From: Candidatus Auribacterota bacterium
GTDB lineage: Bacteria > Auribacterota > Tritonobacteria > UBA1439
NCBI GenBank assembly: GCA_026392035.1
Contig: JAPLCX010000109.1
Span: forward strand, 1-44,722
Length of the DNA stretch: 44,722 bases
Direction: 5' to 3'
Below, in pieces: positions 1-9,763 of this stretch. Every line of letters starts with the position of its first letter. The stretch's first letter is position 1. Position numbers and translations under genes: made by a program. The notes beneath the pieces are model-generated. The model searched no databases. It was not told where the DNA came from and was given only the letters and a program-made list of their open reading frames with translations.

Positions 1-722
1 CCCAATTGATTCACTCTATTAACCTGGTCGACGATGTTGTTCGACGAATCGCGCAACACCAGCAGCTCGCCGCCATCGTCAAGCTCCACGGAGCTGTCAC
101 AATAATCTTCCACAATGTCATTATCACTGAATACATTTGAATTATCGGCGATAATGAAAAACCCTTTTGCGGCGATGCTTTTCCCCGACGGTATTGTAAT
201 CGCATTCGATCCGGCCCCCAATCCCTCTATCTGCCAGCCGGAAAGATTTACAGACGCATTCGTGTTGTTGTATAGCTCGATCCACTCATGCTCAGGGTTG
301 GCCCCTGTTCCCATCCAGGCAACCTCGTTAATCACCACGCGCGGGGGCTCGATGACACTGTTGAATCTCCTGGGTGTACCGTCGATTGGATCACCAGTCG
401 CGTCCAATCCGTTACGCCAACCCAGATTATTGTTTTCCCAGTTCCGATCATAATCTCCCGATGCGGGATTAATCCTCTCCATGCTCAGTTTTGGCGGTGG
501 GGCATTCTCCCCGGCCGGCCAGCAATTGTACTCCGGATGGTTATGATCTTCCATGTTAGCGCTGTCTATGACGCCGCCTTCTCGATCTTTAAGCCGCAGT
601 TTCTCGCCGTCATTGTCGAGCCCATACCCTCCGTAGGGCATGATCAGATCCGCGGCAATATCAGTCACTGCTCCGTCGTGCCGCTCTATCAGATAGTAAC
701 CTCCGGGTCCTGTGGACTCGCC
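1..722 (-). pseudogene. 3' remnant of the giant PQQ/lamin-tail surface protein gene, out of frame with its upstream part
   Basis: Reading the minus strand from about 722 to the left edge gives an open frame with no stop. It encodes the second half of one lamin-tail-like (LTD) domain (GGYYLIERHDG, then IAADLIMPYGG and SMERINPASGDYD) and then a further domain starting VVINEVAWMGTGANPEHEWI. These match the two preceding INE-type domains of the gene encoded at 689-3607, but the frame is shifted relative to it. The natural explanation is one gene with an out-of-frame deletion near 705-740 that removed roughly 40-50 codons of an LTD domain. LTD modules are immunoglobulin-like folds found in nuclear lamins and in many bacterial secreted proteins. 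The gene continues beyond the window, so its true C-terminus is not seen. Confidence 0.75.
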
Positions 723-3607
723 GCTGTCCCCATCCAGGCAACTTCATTGATAACAATATCCCCGGCGTTCACAGTGTAGATGGACGAGCCGGCTGAGACG
801 CTGTTGAGATTTTTGGGCGTGCCATTGATAGGATCACTGTTTGCATCCAGGCCGTTCCTCGCGCGCCTGTCGTTATAGATCCAGTTGGAATCAATTCCCG
901 GCGAGGCTGGATTGATCCGCTCCATGCTGTATTTTACAGGCTCGTTGCTGCCCGCAGGCCACGGCCCGCCATCGCTGTTCGCCGAGTCTATAGTCTGCCC
1001 CGTGTGATCTTTCAGCTCAAGGCCCTCTCCATCATTGGAGAGAGCGCCCTGATAGATCTTGTCAGCGGCAATGTCGCTGATTGTCATGTCATCCCCGCAT
1101 TCGAGAAGGTAATAGCCATGTGATGGAATCGTCCCGCTCAGAGTAAGATACGGGCTCCCGCTCGATGCCCGAAGCGTCCAGCCGGCAAGGGATATAGCCG
1201 CGGCAGTATTGTTGTACAACTCGATCCACTCGTCATTGAAACTCGCCGTGGTCCCCATCCAGCCGATCTCGTTGATCACGACACTGAGCGGATCGGCGGG
1301 CGGGGGCGTCGTGGTCGGCGTGGCCGTAGGCGGGCCGCCGGAGGTGATCGTCGGCTCCGGAGTGTCCGTTGCCGTAGGTGTAGGAGAGATTGTCGGAGTG
1401 GGCGTTATCGTCGGCGTATCCGTCGGCGCGACAGTCGGCGTTTCCGTGGGCGTTGGAGTAGGCTGTACCCCGACCGCCATCCCGGGATTCGGTATCTGAG
1501 GCTCGAAATCCGCCGCGTTATCGCCGGTATCGCTGTATCCCGCCGGATGCCTTCCAAGACTCAAGCCCGCTCCGGAGCTTCCCGCCGCCGTTCCTTCGCC
1601 GTGGAAATATGCGAAATGATTATTATCGCCCGGCGAATCAAGATCGTACGCGAGAGAATCCACCACCTGTCCCCACGCATCCCTCAGCTCCAGGTTATCA
1701 GGGCCGTTCGCGAGATCGATCTCCTCCGCCGCGTAATCATAATTCGCAACTTCCGTCTGCCCGTTATTCAAATCGGCGACGACCAGCATCCCTAATCCGT
1801 TCCCGTCGTCAGGAATAATCGCATGCTCCGGGAATCTGTAACTCTGTGTCTCCTCTCCGGTGTCCCCGTCAATCCCCACGAGATACCATTCCCCGGCGTC
1901 GGTCCCCGCAGGGCCGATTATCTCGATGAATGCACGCCCGTCGTCGTACCCGGCGGGATTGTAATACAGCTCGCTGATCTTCACTTCAGGCGGCGCAGGC
2001 GGAGTGGGTGTGACGCTCGGCGTCGCGCCGGGTGTCGGTGTTGGCTGCACGCCTGCCGCGGCCCCTGGATTCGGCGCCTGTGGCTCAAAATCAACCGCAT
2101 TGTCATCTGTGTCGCTGTTCCCCTCAGGATGCCTCCCCAGGCTGTATCCCTCGCCCGAGCTCCCCGCCGCATTCCCTTCACCGGCAAAATGCTCGAAGTT
2201 GAAGTTCGAGCCGGGGGATACCGCATCGTATCCAAGCGCATCCACCACGTTTCCGTCTATGTCCTTAAGCTGAATATTGTACCTGCCGTTCGGCAAATTC
2301 ACATTCGGCGCCGTATAGTCGGCATGTGTCACATAAGTTATGCCTGAGGCATCGGTATCGGCCACCACGAGCAATCCCAACCCGTTCCCCTCGTCACTGA
2401 ATAGTGCGCCTGCCGGGAACATGAAGATGAGTTCCGACTGTCCACTATCGGGGTCGACTCCCATCAGCCGCGAGCCGCTTATATCCGTTCCCGCAGGCCC
2501 CACCAGCTCTACAAACGTCCGCCCCTCATCCTGCCCCAGCGCGTCATACAGCACCTCGCTTATTTTTACGGGGTCAGAGGCGGGCGGCTGCACGCCTGCC
2601 GCGTAACCCGGATTCGGGTAATCCACCACAAAATCATATGTGTTATTGTCCGTATCAAAGAGCGCCGGATATCTCACAAGGCTGAATCCTTCTCCGGATG
2701 TTCCGGCGGCTGTCCCCTCACCGGCAAAGACTCCGAAATGGCTGTTGTCTCCGGGCGTGACACCGTCATAAGCGAGCGCGTCAATAATCCTGCCGTAGTT
2801 ATCTATAATCTGCACATTATCAGGGCCGTTGGAAAAGTCCATGTCGGGATCGGTGAAGTCGTAGTGCGAGACATAGGTGACGCTATCAGCCTCATCTGCC
2901 ACCACAAGCAGCCCCAGCCCCCCGCCATCATCGGGGAATACCGAGCCCGGCGGGAATGTGAACTGCTCATCAATACTTCCATCATCTCCGTCAATCCCCA
3001 CTATCTGCCACCCGCTGATGTCCCTCCCCGCAAAGCCCACCAGCTCTATAAATGAGTGCCCATTATCCTCGCCATCCGGGTTATAAAGGATTTCGCTTAT
3101 CAAAACTATCGGCAGCTCGGGTTCAGGCGTGGCTGTTGGGATAGCGGCACGGAGCGCATAGACGGCATTGTCGTGGGAACCGACATAGACACGTCCGTCA
3201 TCGCCGATCGCCGGGGAAGAGTCAAACCAGCTCCCGCTCTCGTAGCTCCCGGCGAGCGTCCCGTCGGAATTGAGCGCGTACAACATCTTGTCCTGCGCGC
3301 CCACGTACACCATCCCGTTGCCGCCTATCGCGGGAGAGGAATCAATGTTCATGCCCGCTCCGTAGCTCCAGAAGAACGCTCCCACAGAGGTCAACACATA
3401 AAGGTTATTGTCCCTGGAACCGGCATAGACATTTCCGGAAATGCCAATCGCGGGAGACGAGTACACATCGGACCCGGTCAGATATGACCAGGAGAGCGCA
3501 CCCGCCGATGTGCATGCATAGACATTGTTATCATAGCACCCGATGTAGACGCTGCCGTCGGAGCCGATCGCGGGGGATGATTGCAGTGTGCCGCCTGTCC
3601 TATAGCT
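689..3607 (-). pseudogene. Middle part of the giant surface protein: last PQQ blades plus lamin-tail-like domains
   Basis: This segment is in the same frame as the CDS ending at 3608 and follows its TGA directly, so it is best read as the continuation of that gene. The first ~160 codons are beta-propeller blades of the pattern SSPAIG...VYVGS.DN.LY.L.S.G.L.WSY. Three LTD-like domains then begin ISEILYNPDG, ISEVLYDALG and ISELYYNPAG. Two long Pro/Thr linkers and two further LTD domains beginning INEIGWMGT and INEVAWMGT follow. The last is truncated and runs into a stop at 689-691. The first internal Met is at 3466, with no convincing ribosome binding site, so independent translation is doubtful. 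The domains suggest an adhesive or scaffold-like extracellular protein. Its function is unknown. Confidence 0.7.
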
Positions 3608-5497
3608 TCACACGAGCGATCTGCCGGAGTTGATTGCATACACAGTGTCCTTATCACCGGTGCCCCAGAATATCTGACCGTCAGTCCCCACCGCGGGCGA
3701 CGAGGGATGAGCATTGGTCGCCGCGCCGGTAGTGAAGCTCCATGCCATTTCCCCCATGGAGCCGTCCCACAGGCTGAACGCTATGAGGCTCCGCCGCGCC
3801 TGGACATAGACTTCACCCGCAGTGCTTATCACGGGGGACGATGCCCAGGTGTCCTCCGCTCCATCGCCCGGATGGGTATAGCTCCACAACAGGCCGCCAG
3901 TGGAATTGAACGCATAGAACCGGTTGTCTTTCGAACCGATGTAGACTTCCTGAGTGGCGCTGATCGCGGGAGACGAGGATATGGCGCCTTCGGTCGCGTA
4001 GCTCCATGCAAGCGCTCCGGTTGAAGAATACGCATAGAACAGATTGTCGTCGCTCCCGACGTATATTGTCCCATCCGTACCCATGGCGGGTGAAGAGGCC
4101 ACGTTGTCAGCCGCCAGATAACTCCACGCGAGCGCGGGCAGCGAAGGCCCCGCGTAGCTACTCCGGCCCGTATGCTGGAGATCGGAATGGAACATCGGCC
4201 ACGGGCCCTCCGGCCTCGGCGTCGGCGTGATGGTCGGCGTCGGGGTAATCGTGGGGGTTTCAGTGGGGGCCGTGGGCGTGGGGGTCGGTGTCTCAGTGGG
4301 CGTAGGAGTTTCCGTCGGGGTCTCGGTCGGAGTAGGTGTAACTGTGGGGGTTTCCGTCGGCGTCAATGTGGGTATCGAAGTCGGCTCGGTGAGCACGTAC
4401 AGGAAGGTATCATCTGAGCCTACGTATACATTGCCCGCATCTATTGCCACAGACGATTCGACCACACCGCCAGTCGCGTATGTCCACGCCAGTGTGCCAT
4501 CAGAGTTGAGACTATAAATTATGTTATCCCTGGATCCAACATACACCGTATCAATTCCGCTCACTGCCGGCGAGGAAGAAATATCGCCGCCAGTCACATA
4601 GCTCCAGGAGAGCGCCCCGCTCAGGTCAATCACGCAGTACAGACAGTTGTCATCAGAACCCACGTACACCGTGTCGGTGCTTACCGCAGGTGATGAGGAA
4701 ATAGGCCCTGAGGCGGCATAGCTCCATATCAAGGCGCCGGCTGAGTCAATGCGGTAGAGCTTGTTGTCTCTCGAGGCGACGTACACCGTGTCGATTCCGC
4801 TCACCGCAGGAGCGGAAGAGATATCACCAGCCGTTGCGTAGCTCCACGAGAGCAGGCCCCCCCCGTCAATCACGCAGTACAGACGGTTGTCATCAGAACC
4901 CACGTACACCGTGTCGGTGCCTATGCCTATCGCAGGCGACGAAAAGATAGGCTCGGAGGCCGCGTAGCTCCACAATAATGAACCGACCGAGTTGAGACTG
5001 TAGAGCCGGTTGTCCTCTGACCCCACGTACACCGTGCCGGTGCCGCTCACCGCAGGCGAGGAGGATATGTCGCCGCCCGTCACATAGCTCCACAGCATGG
5101 CGCCGCCTGAGTCAATGCTGTAGAGGCAGTCGTCATCGGCACCGATGTTCACCGTGCCGGCGCTTATTGCCGCTGATGAGGAAACAGGCCCGGAGGCGGC
5201 ATAGCTCCACAGCAATGCGCCGCCTGAGTCAATGCTGTAGAGTCGGGCGTCCTCGGCGCCCACATAGACGGCGCCTGAGGAACTCAACACGGGAGCGGAG
5301 GAAATCCCACCGCCTGCTCCGTAACTCCAACGTAGCGCAGGGATGAGAGGGCCTACGGCGGAGCTCTTACCCGTGCGTTGAGGGTCATTACGGAACATCG
5401 GCCACCAGCCGCTGGCGGGATAGACGCAGTGGAGAATGATGCACGAAACAATGAGTGCGAGGACAGTCAAACGACAGCGAGGAATTGACTTTTTCAT
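3608..5497 (-). CDS. Secreted PQQ-like beta-propeller protein, N-terminal part of a nonsense-interrupted gene
   Basis: The start at 5497 is chosen because a strong Shine-Dalgarno (AGGAGG, 5' of GGGCGC) precedes it and the product begins with a signal peptide (MKKSIPRCRLTVLALIVSC..., about 27 residues). The first propeller opens with WPMFRNDPQRTG and contains about nine blades with the BamB/PQQ-enzyme-like signature (SSPA...VYVGS.DN.LY...G.LLWSY). A Pro/Thr-rich linker spans about residues 366-429. A second propeller opens with WPMFHSDLQHTG. The frame ends at TGA 3608-3610, exactly where every other blade has the Trp of WSY, and stays open for another 970 codons. These blades lack the recognisable quinoprotein dehydrogenase active-site context, so a structural or binding role is more likely than redox catalysis. 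Confidence 0.8.
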   Translation of the reverse strand: MKKSIPRCRLTVLALIVSCIILHCVYPASGWWPMFRNDPQRTGKSSAVGPLIPALRWSYGAGGGISSAPVLSSSGAVYVGAEDARLYSIDSGGALLWSYAASGPVSSSAAISAGTVNIGADDDCLYSIDSGGAMLWSYVTGGDISSSPAVSGTGTVYVGSEDNRLYSLNSVGSLLWSYAASEPIFSSPAIGIGTDTVYVGSDDNRLYCVIDGGGLLSWSYATAGDISSAPAVSGIDTVYVASRDNKLYRIDSAGALIWSYAASGPISSSPAVSTDTVYVGSDDNCLYCVIDLSGALSWSYVTGGDISSSPAVSGIDTVYVGSRDNIIYSLNSDGTLAWTYATGGVVESSVAIDAGNVYVGSDDTFLYVLTEPTSIPTLTPTETPTVTPTPTETPTETPTPTETPTPTPTAPTETPTITPTPTITPTPRPEGPWPMFHSDLQHTGRSSYAGPSLPALAWSYLAADNVASSPAMGTDGTIYVGSDDNLFYAYSSTGALAWSYATEGAISSSPAISATQEVYIGSKDNRFYAFNSTGGLLWSYTHPGDGAEDTWASSPVISTAGEVYVQARRSLIAFSLWDGSMGEMAWSFTTGAATNAHPSSPAVGTDGQIFWGTGDKDTVYAINSGRSLV

Positions 5498-5533
5498 GCG
5501 CCCCCCTCCTCTGCTTCGGCGCCTGAGAAACAA

Positions 5534-5958
5534 ACGCTATCGAGTGTGGGAAGATTCCTGTAAGTTTCTGTTACTTTCAGATGTCACAAGGCAGCCCGCT
5601 TGACTTTGCCGCGCTTCTTTTGGTAGTATAATAAACACACCCATTTCATCTCCGCAACACCACTAAATAATCCATAAATCATCCATACTGAATGGGTGCC
5701 GGCATCCCGATTGATATTATGCATAACCGCTTTTATCTCAGTCCATTAAATCTCGGAATCCCCGAAGGGGCAGAAACGCACGGGCTTACCCGTGGGAGAA
5801 TGAATAAGCGGCGAGATGGCATAACGGCATGTGGAACTTGACCCCTGCCCGCCGTCTCGGGCGCGGGGCGTATCTTGCGGATCATCATGTTACGTGCTAT
5901 TTTTATAATGAGGGATGATACATCCCTGACGTTCTCAGCATGCGGAGAATCAGACGCC
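5534..5958. other. Intergenic region between the divergent giant surface gene and the glycoside-hydrolase-like gene
   Basis: No gene is recognised here. TTGACT at 5600-5605 and TATAAT at 5627-5632 look like promoter boxes, but the 21-bp spacer is too long for a standard sigma-70 promoter, so this is only a weak candidate. A short perfect hairpin CACGGG-CTTA-CCCGTG lies at 5779-5794. It resembles the hairpins of REP-like or IS200-type debris, but no transposase gene is present. Confidence 0.3.
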
Positions 5959-7581
5959 ATGAAAAGGATTTTGGCGGCGGCCCAATTTACTCTCATCGCG
6001 ATGAGCGCGCTGCCGCTCTTCGCCCAGACCCGCCATTTTCCAGACACCCGAAACGGCATACACCTCTTTTCCGACCAGCTCCAGGACGGGATGACCGCAT
6101 CGCAATATTCGTTCGCGGCCGGCAGGTATGCGGGATGCCAGAAGATGCGCGTGAGCGACGTGCGGAAATTACGGCTGTACAACCCGACCTTCATCGTGCT
6201 GCATTACCAGCTCGGCTGCGGAAACGGTCCCGCGCCCTTCATTGACGGGGATAACTGGATATCCGACTGGGATTACGTGACCGGACAGGAGGGCTGGTTC
6301 ATGCATCAGGGCGGATCACGCCTCCACCAGTCGGCGTGGGACTGGTACCTGATGGACATCAACAATGCCGCCTATCGAACATACTGGATCGAAAAATGCA
6401 AGGATCGCATGCGCGACACGGAATGCGACGGGGTCTTCGCGGACAGCTTCACCGTTGACGGCTATTTCGATCAGCTCACCCCCGCGCATCCCTGGTTTAC
6501 CGATACCAACCTGTGCCTGGATAACTGGCTGCCGCGTCTTGAGTCTTATGCAGACTCCATCACGAGCAACTTCGCCGCGTCACCCGAAAGGTTTTACTTC
6601 CTGCCCAACCTCGGCGGGTTGGTGACGGGCTGGGATACCACCGACTACGCGGCGCTGGGCGATGGCGGCATGGTGGAGGGGTTCGGAGCCTGGGGGAACG
6701 GAGACTATTTCAGCCCTGATGACTGGAATCTCCAGATGACCCGCGCCCTCCAGCTCGTGCGGCTGGACAGGATCGTCATCTGCCAGTCGTACACGAGCGA
6801 TGATAATCTCCGCGAGCGCATGTTCCTCGTCGGCTGCTACCTCCTCATCAAGGGGAACCATACCTATTTCAACATGATCGGCGCCGAGCACGGCGAGGAG
6901 CTGCTGTACTATCCTGAATACGGCGCCGCCCCCGGTTCATACACGGGTGAGATCCCCAGCAGCACGGCTGACCTCTACGATTCCGCCACGGGGTGTTACC
7001 GGAGGGAATATTCAAACGGCCGGGTCTTCGTCAATCCGGGAGAAACAGATGTCCACATCGGCAATCCGGGCGGCACCTACCAGCTCGTCTCCGCGAGCGG
7101 CGGCGGCTCGGTGGACACACAGGGGGGGAATGCAGGCAGCCTCTCATACAGCGCGGTGACGAGCGTCGATCTCCCGGCGCACAGCGCGGCGATACTCCTC
7201 GGCGAAGTGCCGTCTACACACCATACCGTGACGCTCGCGCTCGACCGGGCGAGCTTCTCAACCGCCGACGCGCTCACATTGAGCTGGCAGATCGGAGCGG
7301 CTTCCGGCGCACCGATACACGTCGCGGACGCCTATGTGGCGGGCATGACGCCGGGAGGAAAACTATATTTCTACAGGCGGGGATTCACCACCAAGACAGC
7401 CCCCATCGCCCCCTCGCTGCGGGTGACCGACCGCTCGGGAACACTCGGGCCGTTTTCGCTCGCCGGACTCTCTCCGGGCAACTATGCCTGGTACGCCGTG
7501 CTCGCAATCCCGGGGAGCGATCCGCGGAGCGCTTCAAACCGGCTCAGCAACCTGGGCACTATCCCCTTCGCGATCAATTGA
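5959..7581 (+). CDS. Secreted glycoside-hydrolase-like (TIM-barrel type) protein
   Basis: The start at 5959 gives a clear signal peptide (MKRILAAAQFTLIAMSALPLFAQ) and has a GGAG about 11 bases upstream; an in-frame start at 5875 would add 28 residues in front of the signal and is less likely. The mature part begins with HFPDTRNGIHLFSDQL and contains blocks typical of putative glycosyl-hydrolase families that act on polysaccharides: NPTFIVLHYQLG, W.LMDINNAAYR, and CDGVFADSFTVDG, whose acidic residues could be catalytic. It resembles the hypothetical glycosyl hydrolase group near Pfam GHL15, but the exact family is not certain. The last ~115 residues (from about 425: LALDRASFSTADALTLSW through PGGKLYFYRRG to SPGNYAWYAVLA) form the accessory domain found in several other secreted proteins of this window. 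No Pro/Thr linker precedes it here. Confidence 0.65.
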   Translation: MKRILAAAQFTLIAMSALPLFAQTRHFPDTRNGIHLFSDQLQDGMTASQYSFAAGRYAGCQKMRVSDVRKLRLYNPTFIVLHYQLGCGNGPAPFIDGDNWISDWDYVTGQEGWFMHQGGSRLHQSAWDWYLMDINNAAYRTYWIEKCKDRMRDTECDGVFADSFTVDGYFDQLTPAHPWFTDTNLCLDNWLPRLESYADSITSNFAASPERFYFLPNLGGLVTGWDTTDYAALGDGGMVEGFGAWGNGDYFSPDDWNLQMTRALQLVRLDRIVICQSYTSDDNLRERMFLVGCYLLIKGNHTYFNMIGAEHGEELLYYPEYGAAPGSYTGEIPSSTADLYDSATGCYRREYSNGRVFVNPGETDVHIGNPGGTYQLVSASGGGSVDTQGGNAGSLSYSAVTSVDLPAHSAAILLGEVPSTHHTVTLALDRASFSTADALTLSWQIGAASGAPIHVADAYVAGMTPGGKLYFYRRGFTTKTAPIAPSLRVTDRSGTLGPFSLAGLSPGNYAWYAVLAIPGSDPRSASNRLSNLGTIPFAIN

Positions 7582-7633
7582 TCCATGCCGATGCCGCCAC
7601 CTGGGGTTCTCAATTGGATAATGCAGCAGAAAA

Positions 7634-7703
7634 TGTGGGCTTCTCTCAGAATACGGTCATTGCGAGGGAGTGTAATGACCGCAATGACGGCCTAAAGCCC
7701 ACA
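7634..7703. repeat. Dispersed hairpin repeat of the GTCATTGCGAGG class
   Basis: Perfect outer arms TGTGGGCTT (7634-7642) and AAGCCCACA (7695-7703) enclose a second dyad built from GTCATTGCGAGG and GACCGCAATGAC. The motif recurs at 28730-28767 and 36273-36340. It lies between convergent genes (the hydrolase-like gene and smpB) and may act as a transcript end, but there is no good T-run. Confidence 0.5.
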
Positions 7704-7770
7704 CTTATGTGTCCATCATCCTCAATCATGGCGCGATCACCAAGGCGGTGATCGGGACGGCGTGGGCTCC

Positions 7771-8229
7771 TCACCTCACCCGCCCCTTCATGGCGCGCTC
7801 GATTTCCCTCTCGGCCACACGCCTCTTGATCGTCTCCCGCTTGTCGTGGGCCTTTTTGCCTTTCGCCAGGGCCAGCTCCACCTTCGCCCTCCCCTCTTTG
7901 AAGTAGAGCTTCAAGGGGATACAAGCGAGCCCCTTCTGGGCGGTCTGCCCTTCGAGGTATGCGATCTCGCGCTTGTGGAGGAGGAGCTTCCGCTTCCTCA
8001 GTGGATCGGGATTTTCGCGATTGCCGAACTCGTACGGGCTCACGTGGGCGTTGCAGAGAAACGCTTCCCCACCCGCGACCATCCCGTAGCTGTCGTTGAT
8101 GTTGGCCCTTCCCTGGCGGAGGGACTTCACCTCGGTCCCCTTGAGGGCGAGGCCCGCCTCGAATGTCTCCAGTATTTGGTAGTCGTGGCGGGCCTTCCTG
8201 TTTGTCGCAATCAGTTTGGTCTCTGTCAT
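7771..8229 (-). CDS. smpB: SsrA (tmRNA)-binding protein SmpB
   Basis: SmpB binds tmRNA and delivers it to stalled ribosomes for trans-translation. The product from the ATG at 8229 is 152 residues, the usual family length. It carries the conserved blocks IATNRKARHDYQI, FEAGLALKGTEVKSLRQG, NAHVSPYEFGN and the basic C-terminal tail GKKAHDKRETIKRR needed for tmRNA accommodation. A TTG nine codons upstream (8256) is also in frame, but the ATG matches the family N-terminus. It is transcribed alone, convergent with the upstream hydrolase-like gene. The tmRNA gene ssrA was looked for in the adjacent intergenic region and not seen. Confidence 0.95.
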   Translation of the reverse strand: MTETKLIATNRKARHDYQILETFEAGLALKGTEVKSLRQGRANINDSYGMVAGGEAFLCNAHVSPYEFGNRENPDPLRKRKLLLHKREIAYLEGQTAQKGLACIPLKLYFKEGRAKVELALAKGKKAHDKRETIKRRVAEREIERAMKGRVR

Positions 8230-8305
8230 GGGATGAAAAAGGCCCTCATCCGACAAAAGCCCAGGTATAGAAGCGCGCTACCTAAGTTAGCCCTGCCTTT
8301 TTTGT

Positions 8306-8482
8306 GTGCACCTGATCTCTCTGATCAACCTGATTTTTCAGAGTAATCAGGTCAATCAGGTGCTCATCTCAAAGTTCATTGAAATTCCGAATAGGGAGAT
8401 CCCACATACTCGTCATTTGAATCTTGTCATTGGGGATTTGGGATTTGTTTGGGATTCGGAATTTGGGATTTGGGATTTATTC
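8306..8482. repeat. Short-word repeat island (CCTGAT/TCAGG words and GGGATTT words)
   Basis: Two blocks of reiterated words lie between smpB and the PEGA lipoprotein gene. The first (8308-8367) is made of CTGATCAACCTGAT / AATCAGGTCAATCAGG words that face each other. The second (8419-8480) is made of GGGATTTG words separated by a few bases. The GGGATTT word also occurs, in opposite orientation, directly in front of recR (13610-13632). No reading frame of interest is present. Confidence 0.6.
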
Positions 8483-9223
8483 CTATTCCTTCCCTCCCAC
8501 CGTCCCCGGGACCTGATCCTCCTCCAGCTCCGCCTCCTTCCCGGATGGGCTGAGATCAACCTTTTCGGCTTCAATCGTCGCGGGCGCTTCGGCGCGCTCC
8601 CCCGAGGCCTTCTCCAGCTTGGCGCTGATCGTGAGATCATTATCAGCGAGCACGCTGATGACCCTGGCGTACTGTTTATAGCCTGGTTTCCGGATCTTCA
8701 ACACGTAGCTTCCTGCCGCGAGTTTCAGGAGGGATGTCTTCCCATTGCCGATGAGGCTGTCGTTGATATAAATCTCGGCATCGGGTTCCTCGGGGACTGC
8801 TGAGATGATCACGTTTCCGTACTCCTTCTCCGCCGCGAGCTCCTTTTCATCCAGGTAGAGCGTGATAGCGCCCTTGTATTTCTTCACCTGATCGGTCACT
8901 CCCTCGTTCTCCAGAGAGAGTTTCTTGTAACAATTGGCGACGGTCACGGTTTCGACCTCGTCATCATAGCCGCGCTTGCGCGTCACGATCTCGGAAAGAT
9001 CAGCGGCGATAAAATGCGCGGACGAATCACCCTCATTGACCGCCGTGTATTTGTACGGAGTGCGGCCCACATAGTGGCCGTTAAAGTAAAGGCGAGCTCC
9101 CTGAGGCATCGAATATATCCAGACCTCGCACACCGTCTTGCTCACTCCCTTCAGGTATTTTGTCGTGCAACCGAAGATCGCGCACGCGCCGAACGCCAGC
9201 CCCCACAGCATCGCCCGTTTCAT
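8483..9223 (-). CDS. PEGA-domain lipoprotein
   Basis: This is a predicted outer-membrane or periplasmic lipoprotein. The N-terminus MKRAMLWGLAFGACAIFGCTT contains a hydrophobic stretch and a plausible lipobox ending IFGC (Cys19). Two PEGA-type modules follow: VWIYSMPQGARLYFNGHYVG.TP (about residues 33-55) and VIISAVPEEPDAEIYINDSLIG.GKT (about 137-163). Each has the short beta-hairpin pattern in which a surface-repeat domain decorates envelope proteins. The C-terminal 30 residues are very acidic. AAGGAG lies 8 bases before the ATG. It is monocistronic in appearance. Function beyond envelope association cannot be inferred. Confidence 0.8.
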   Translation of the reverse strand: MKRAMLWGLAFGACAIFGCTTKYLKGVSKTVCEVWIYSMPQGARLYFNGHYVGRTPYKYTAVNEGDSSAHFIAADLSEIVTRKRGYDDEVETVTVANCYKKLSLENEGVTDQVKKYKGAITLYLDEKELAAEKEYGNVIISAVPEEPDAEIYINDSLIGNGKTSLLKLAAGSYVLKIRKPGYKQYARVISVLADNDLTISAKLEKASGERAEAPATIEAEKVDLSPSGKEAELEEDQVPGTVGGKE

Positions 9224-9401
9224 TTGCCAGCTCCTTTCATGATCACACCGTCAAAGAAAAGCGGTTCCCTCTCCCCTGACTTTCATCTCCACGGCATTTT
9301 GCAATTCTATCACAAGGGTCACGCGGGGCAAATTGTTTTCAGGTGAGGCCATTGCGCGCGATCCCGAGCGGCAACTCGCCCCCCCCGCGCGGGTGCTGCG
9401 C

Positions 9402-9668
9402 TTAGTGGACCCGAAGGTCGGGAGGGAAATGCAGGTAGCAGTGCCGGTTGCGGGAGAGTATCGAGTAGAGCAGATCGACGGATTTACTTTCCGGGAAGGG
9501 GCTGTCGAATCCCCCGCTCATGGATGAAAAAACCAGCTCCTTCAAGCTGTCGATCGCCTCGTCAGGCGATCTGCCCAACGCATCGAGGGAGAGCTCAGGG
9601 CATCTGGCTTCGTAGTCCCCGCAGGGTCTTTCCGTAATCTCTATTGTGAGATGCAGCCGCTGAACCAT
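9402..9668 (-). CDS. HicB-like small protein (orphan)
   Basis: The product (about 88 residues from the ATG at 9668) has the HicB-like core: a short beta strand LHLTIEITE, then YEARCPELSLDALGRSPDEAIDSLKELV, as in the partial RNase-H-like fold of HicB antitoxins and related stand-alone proteins. A longer start at 9716 is possible, but the shorter product matches the family N-terminus. There is no C-terminal DNA-binding domain and no HicA-type toxin gene on either side, so this is an orphan rather than a toxin-antitoxin pair. The ribosome binding site is weak. Confidence 0.55.
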   Translation of the reverse strand: MVQRLHLTIEITERPCGDYEARCPELSLDALGRSPDEAIDSLKELVFSSMSGGFDSPFPESKSVDLLYSILSRNRHCYLHFPPDLRVH

Positions 9669-9707
9669 AGGTACCCCATCCCACCCAGTTTTAAATATAT
9701 CAAGTTT

Positions 9708-9749
9708 GTAGCGCACACCTGTAGCTCACCCTTTAGGGTGAGGCGCTAC
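9708..9749. repeat. Two-tier inverted repeat downstream of porB
   Basis: Outer arms GTAGCGC (9708-9714) / GCGCTAC (9743-9749) enclose a perfect inner hairpin CTCACCCT-TT-AGGGTGAG (9725-9742). It sits 15 bases after the porB stop and may end the por transcript or stabilise its 3' end. A T-run is missing on either strand, so classical intrinsic termination is unlikely. Confidence 0.5.
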
Positions 9750-9763
9750 GCCCGTGGACAATC

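Noticed and set aside
1209-1499. Plus-strand frame rich in Val-Gly (also at 4227-4517 and the minus-strand frame at 43304-43501)
   Set aside because: These are the antisense readings of Thr/Pro linkers in the real genes and have no independent coding evidence.
5733-6194. 153-codon minus-strand frame
   Set aside because: It overlaps the signal peptide and first domain of the hydrolase-like gene and shows no domain.
7582-7770. ssrA (tmRNA) gene next to smpB
   Set aside because: No alanine-tRNA-like acceptor ends or tag reading frame could be found in this short interval.
9402-9668. HicAB toxin-antitoxin module
   Set aside because: Only a HicB-like protein is present; neither flank has a small HicA-type frame.
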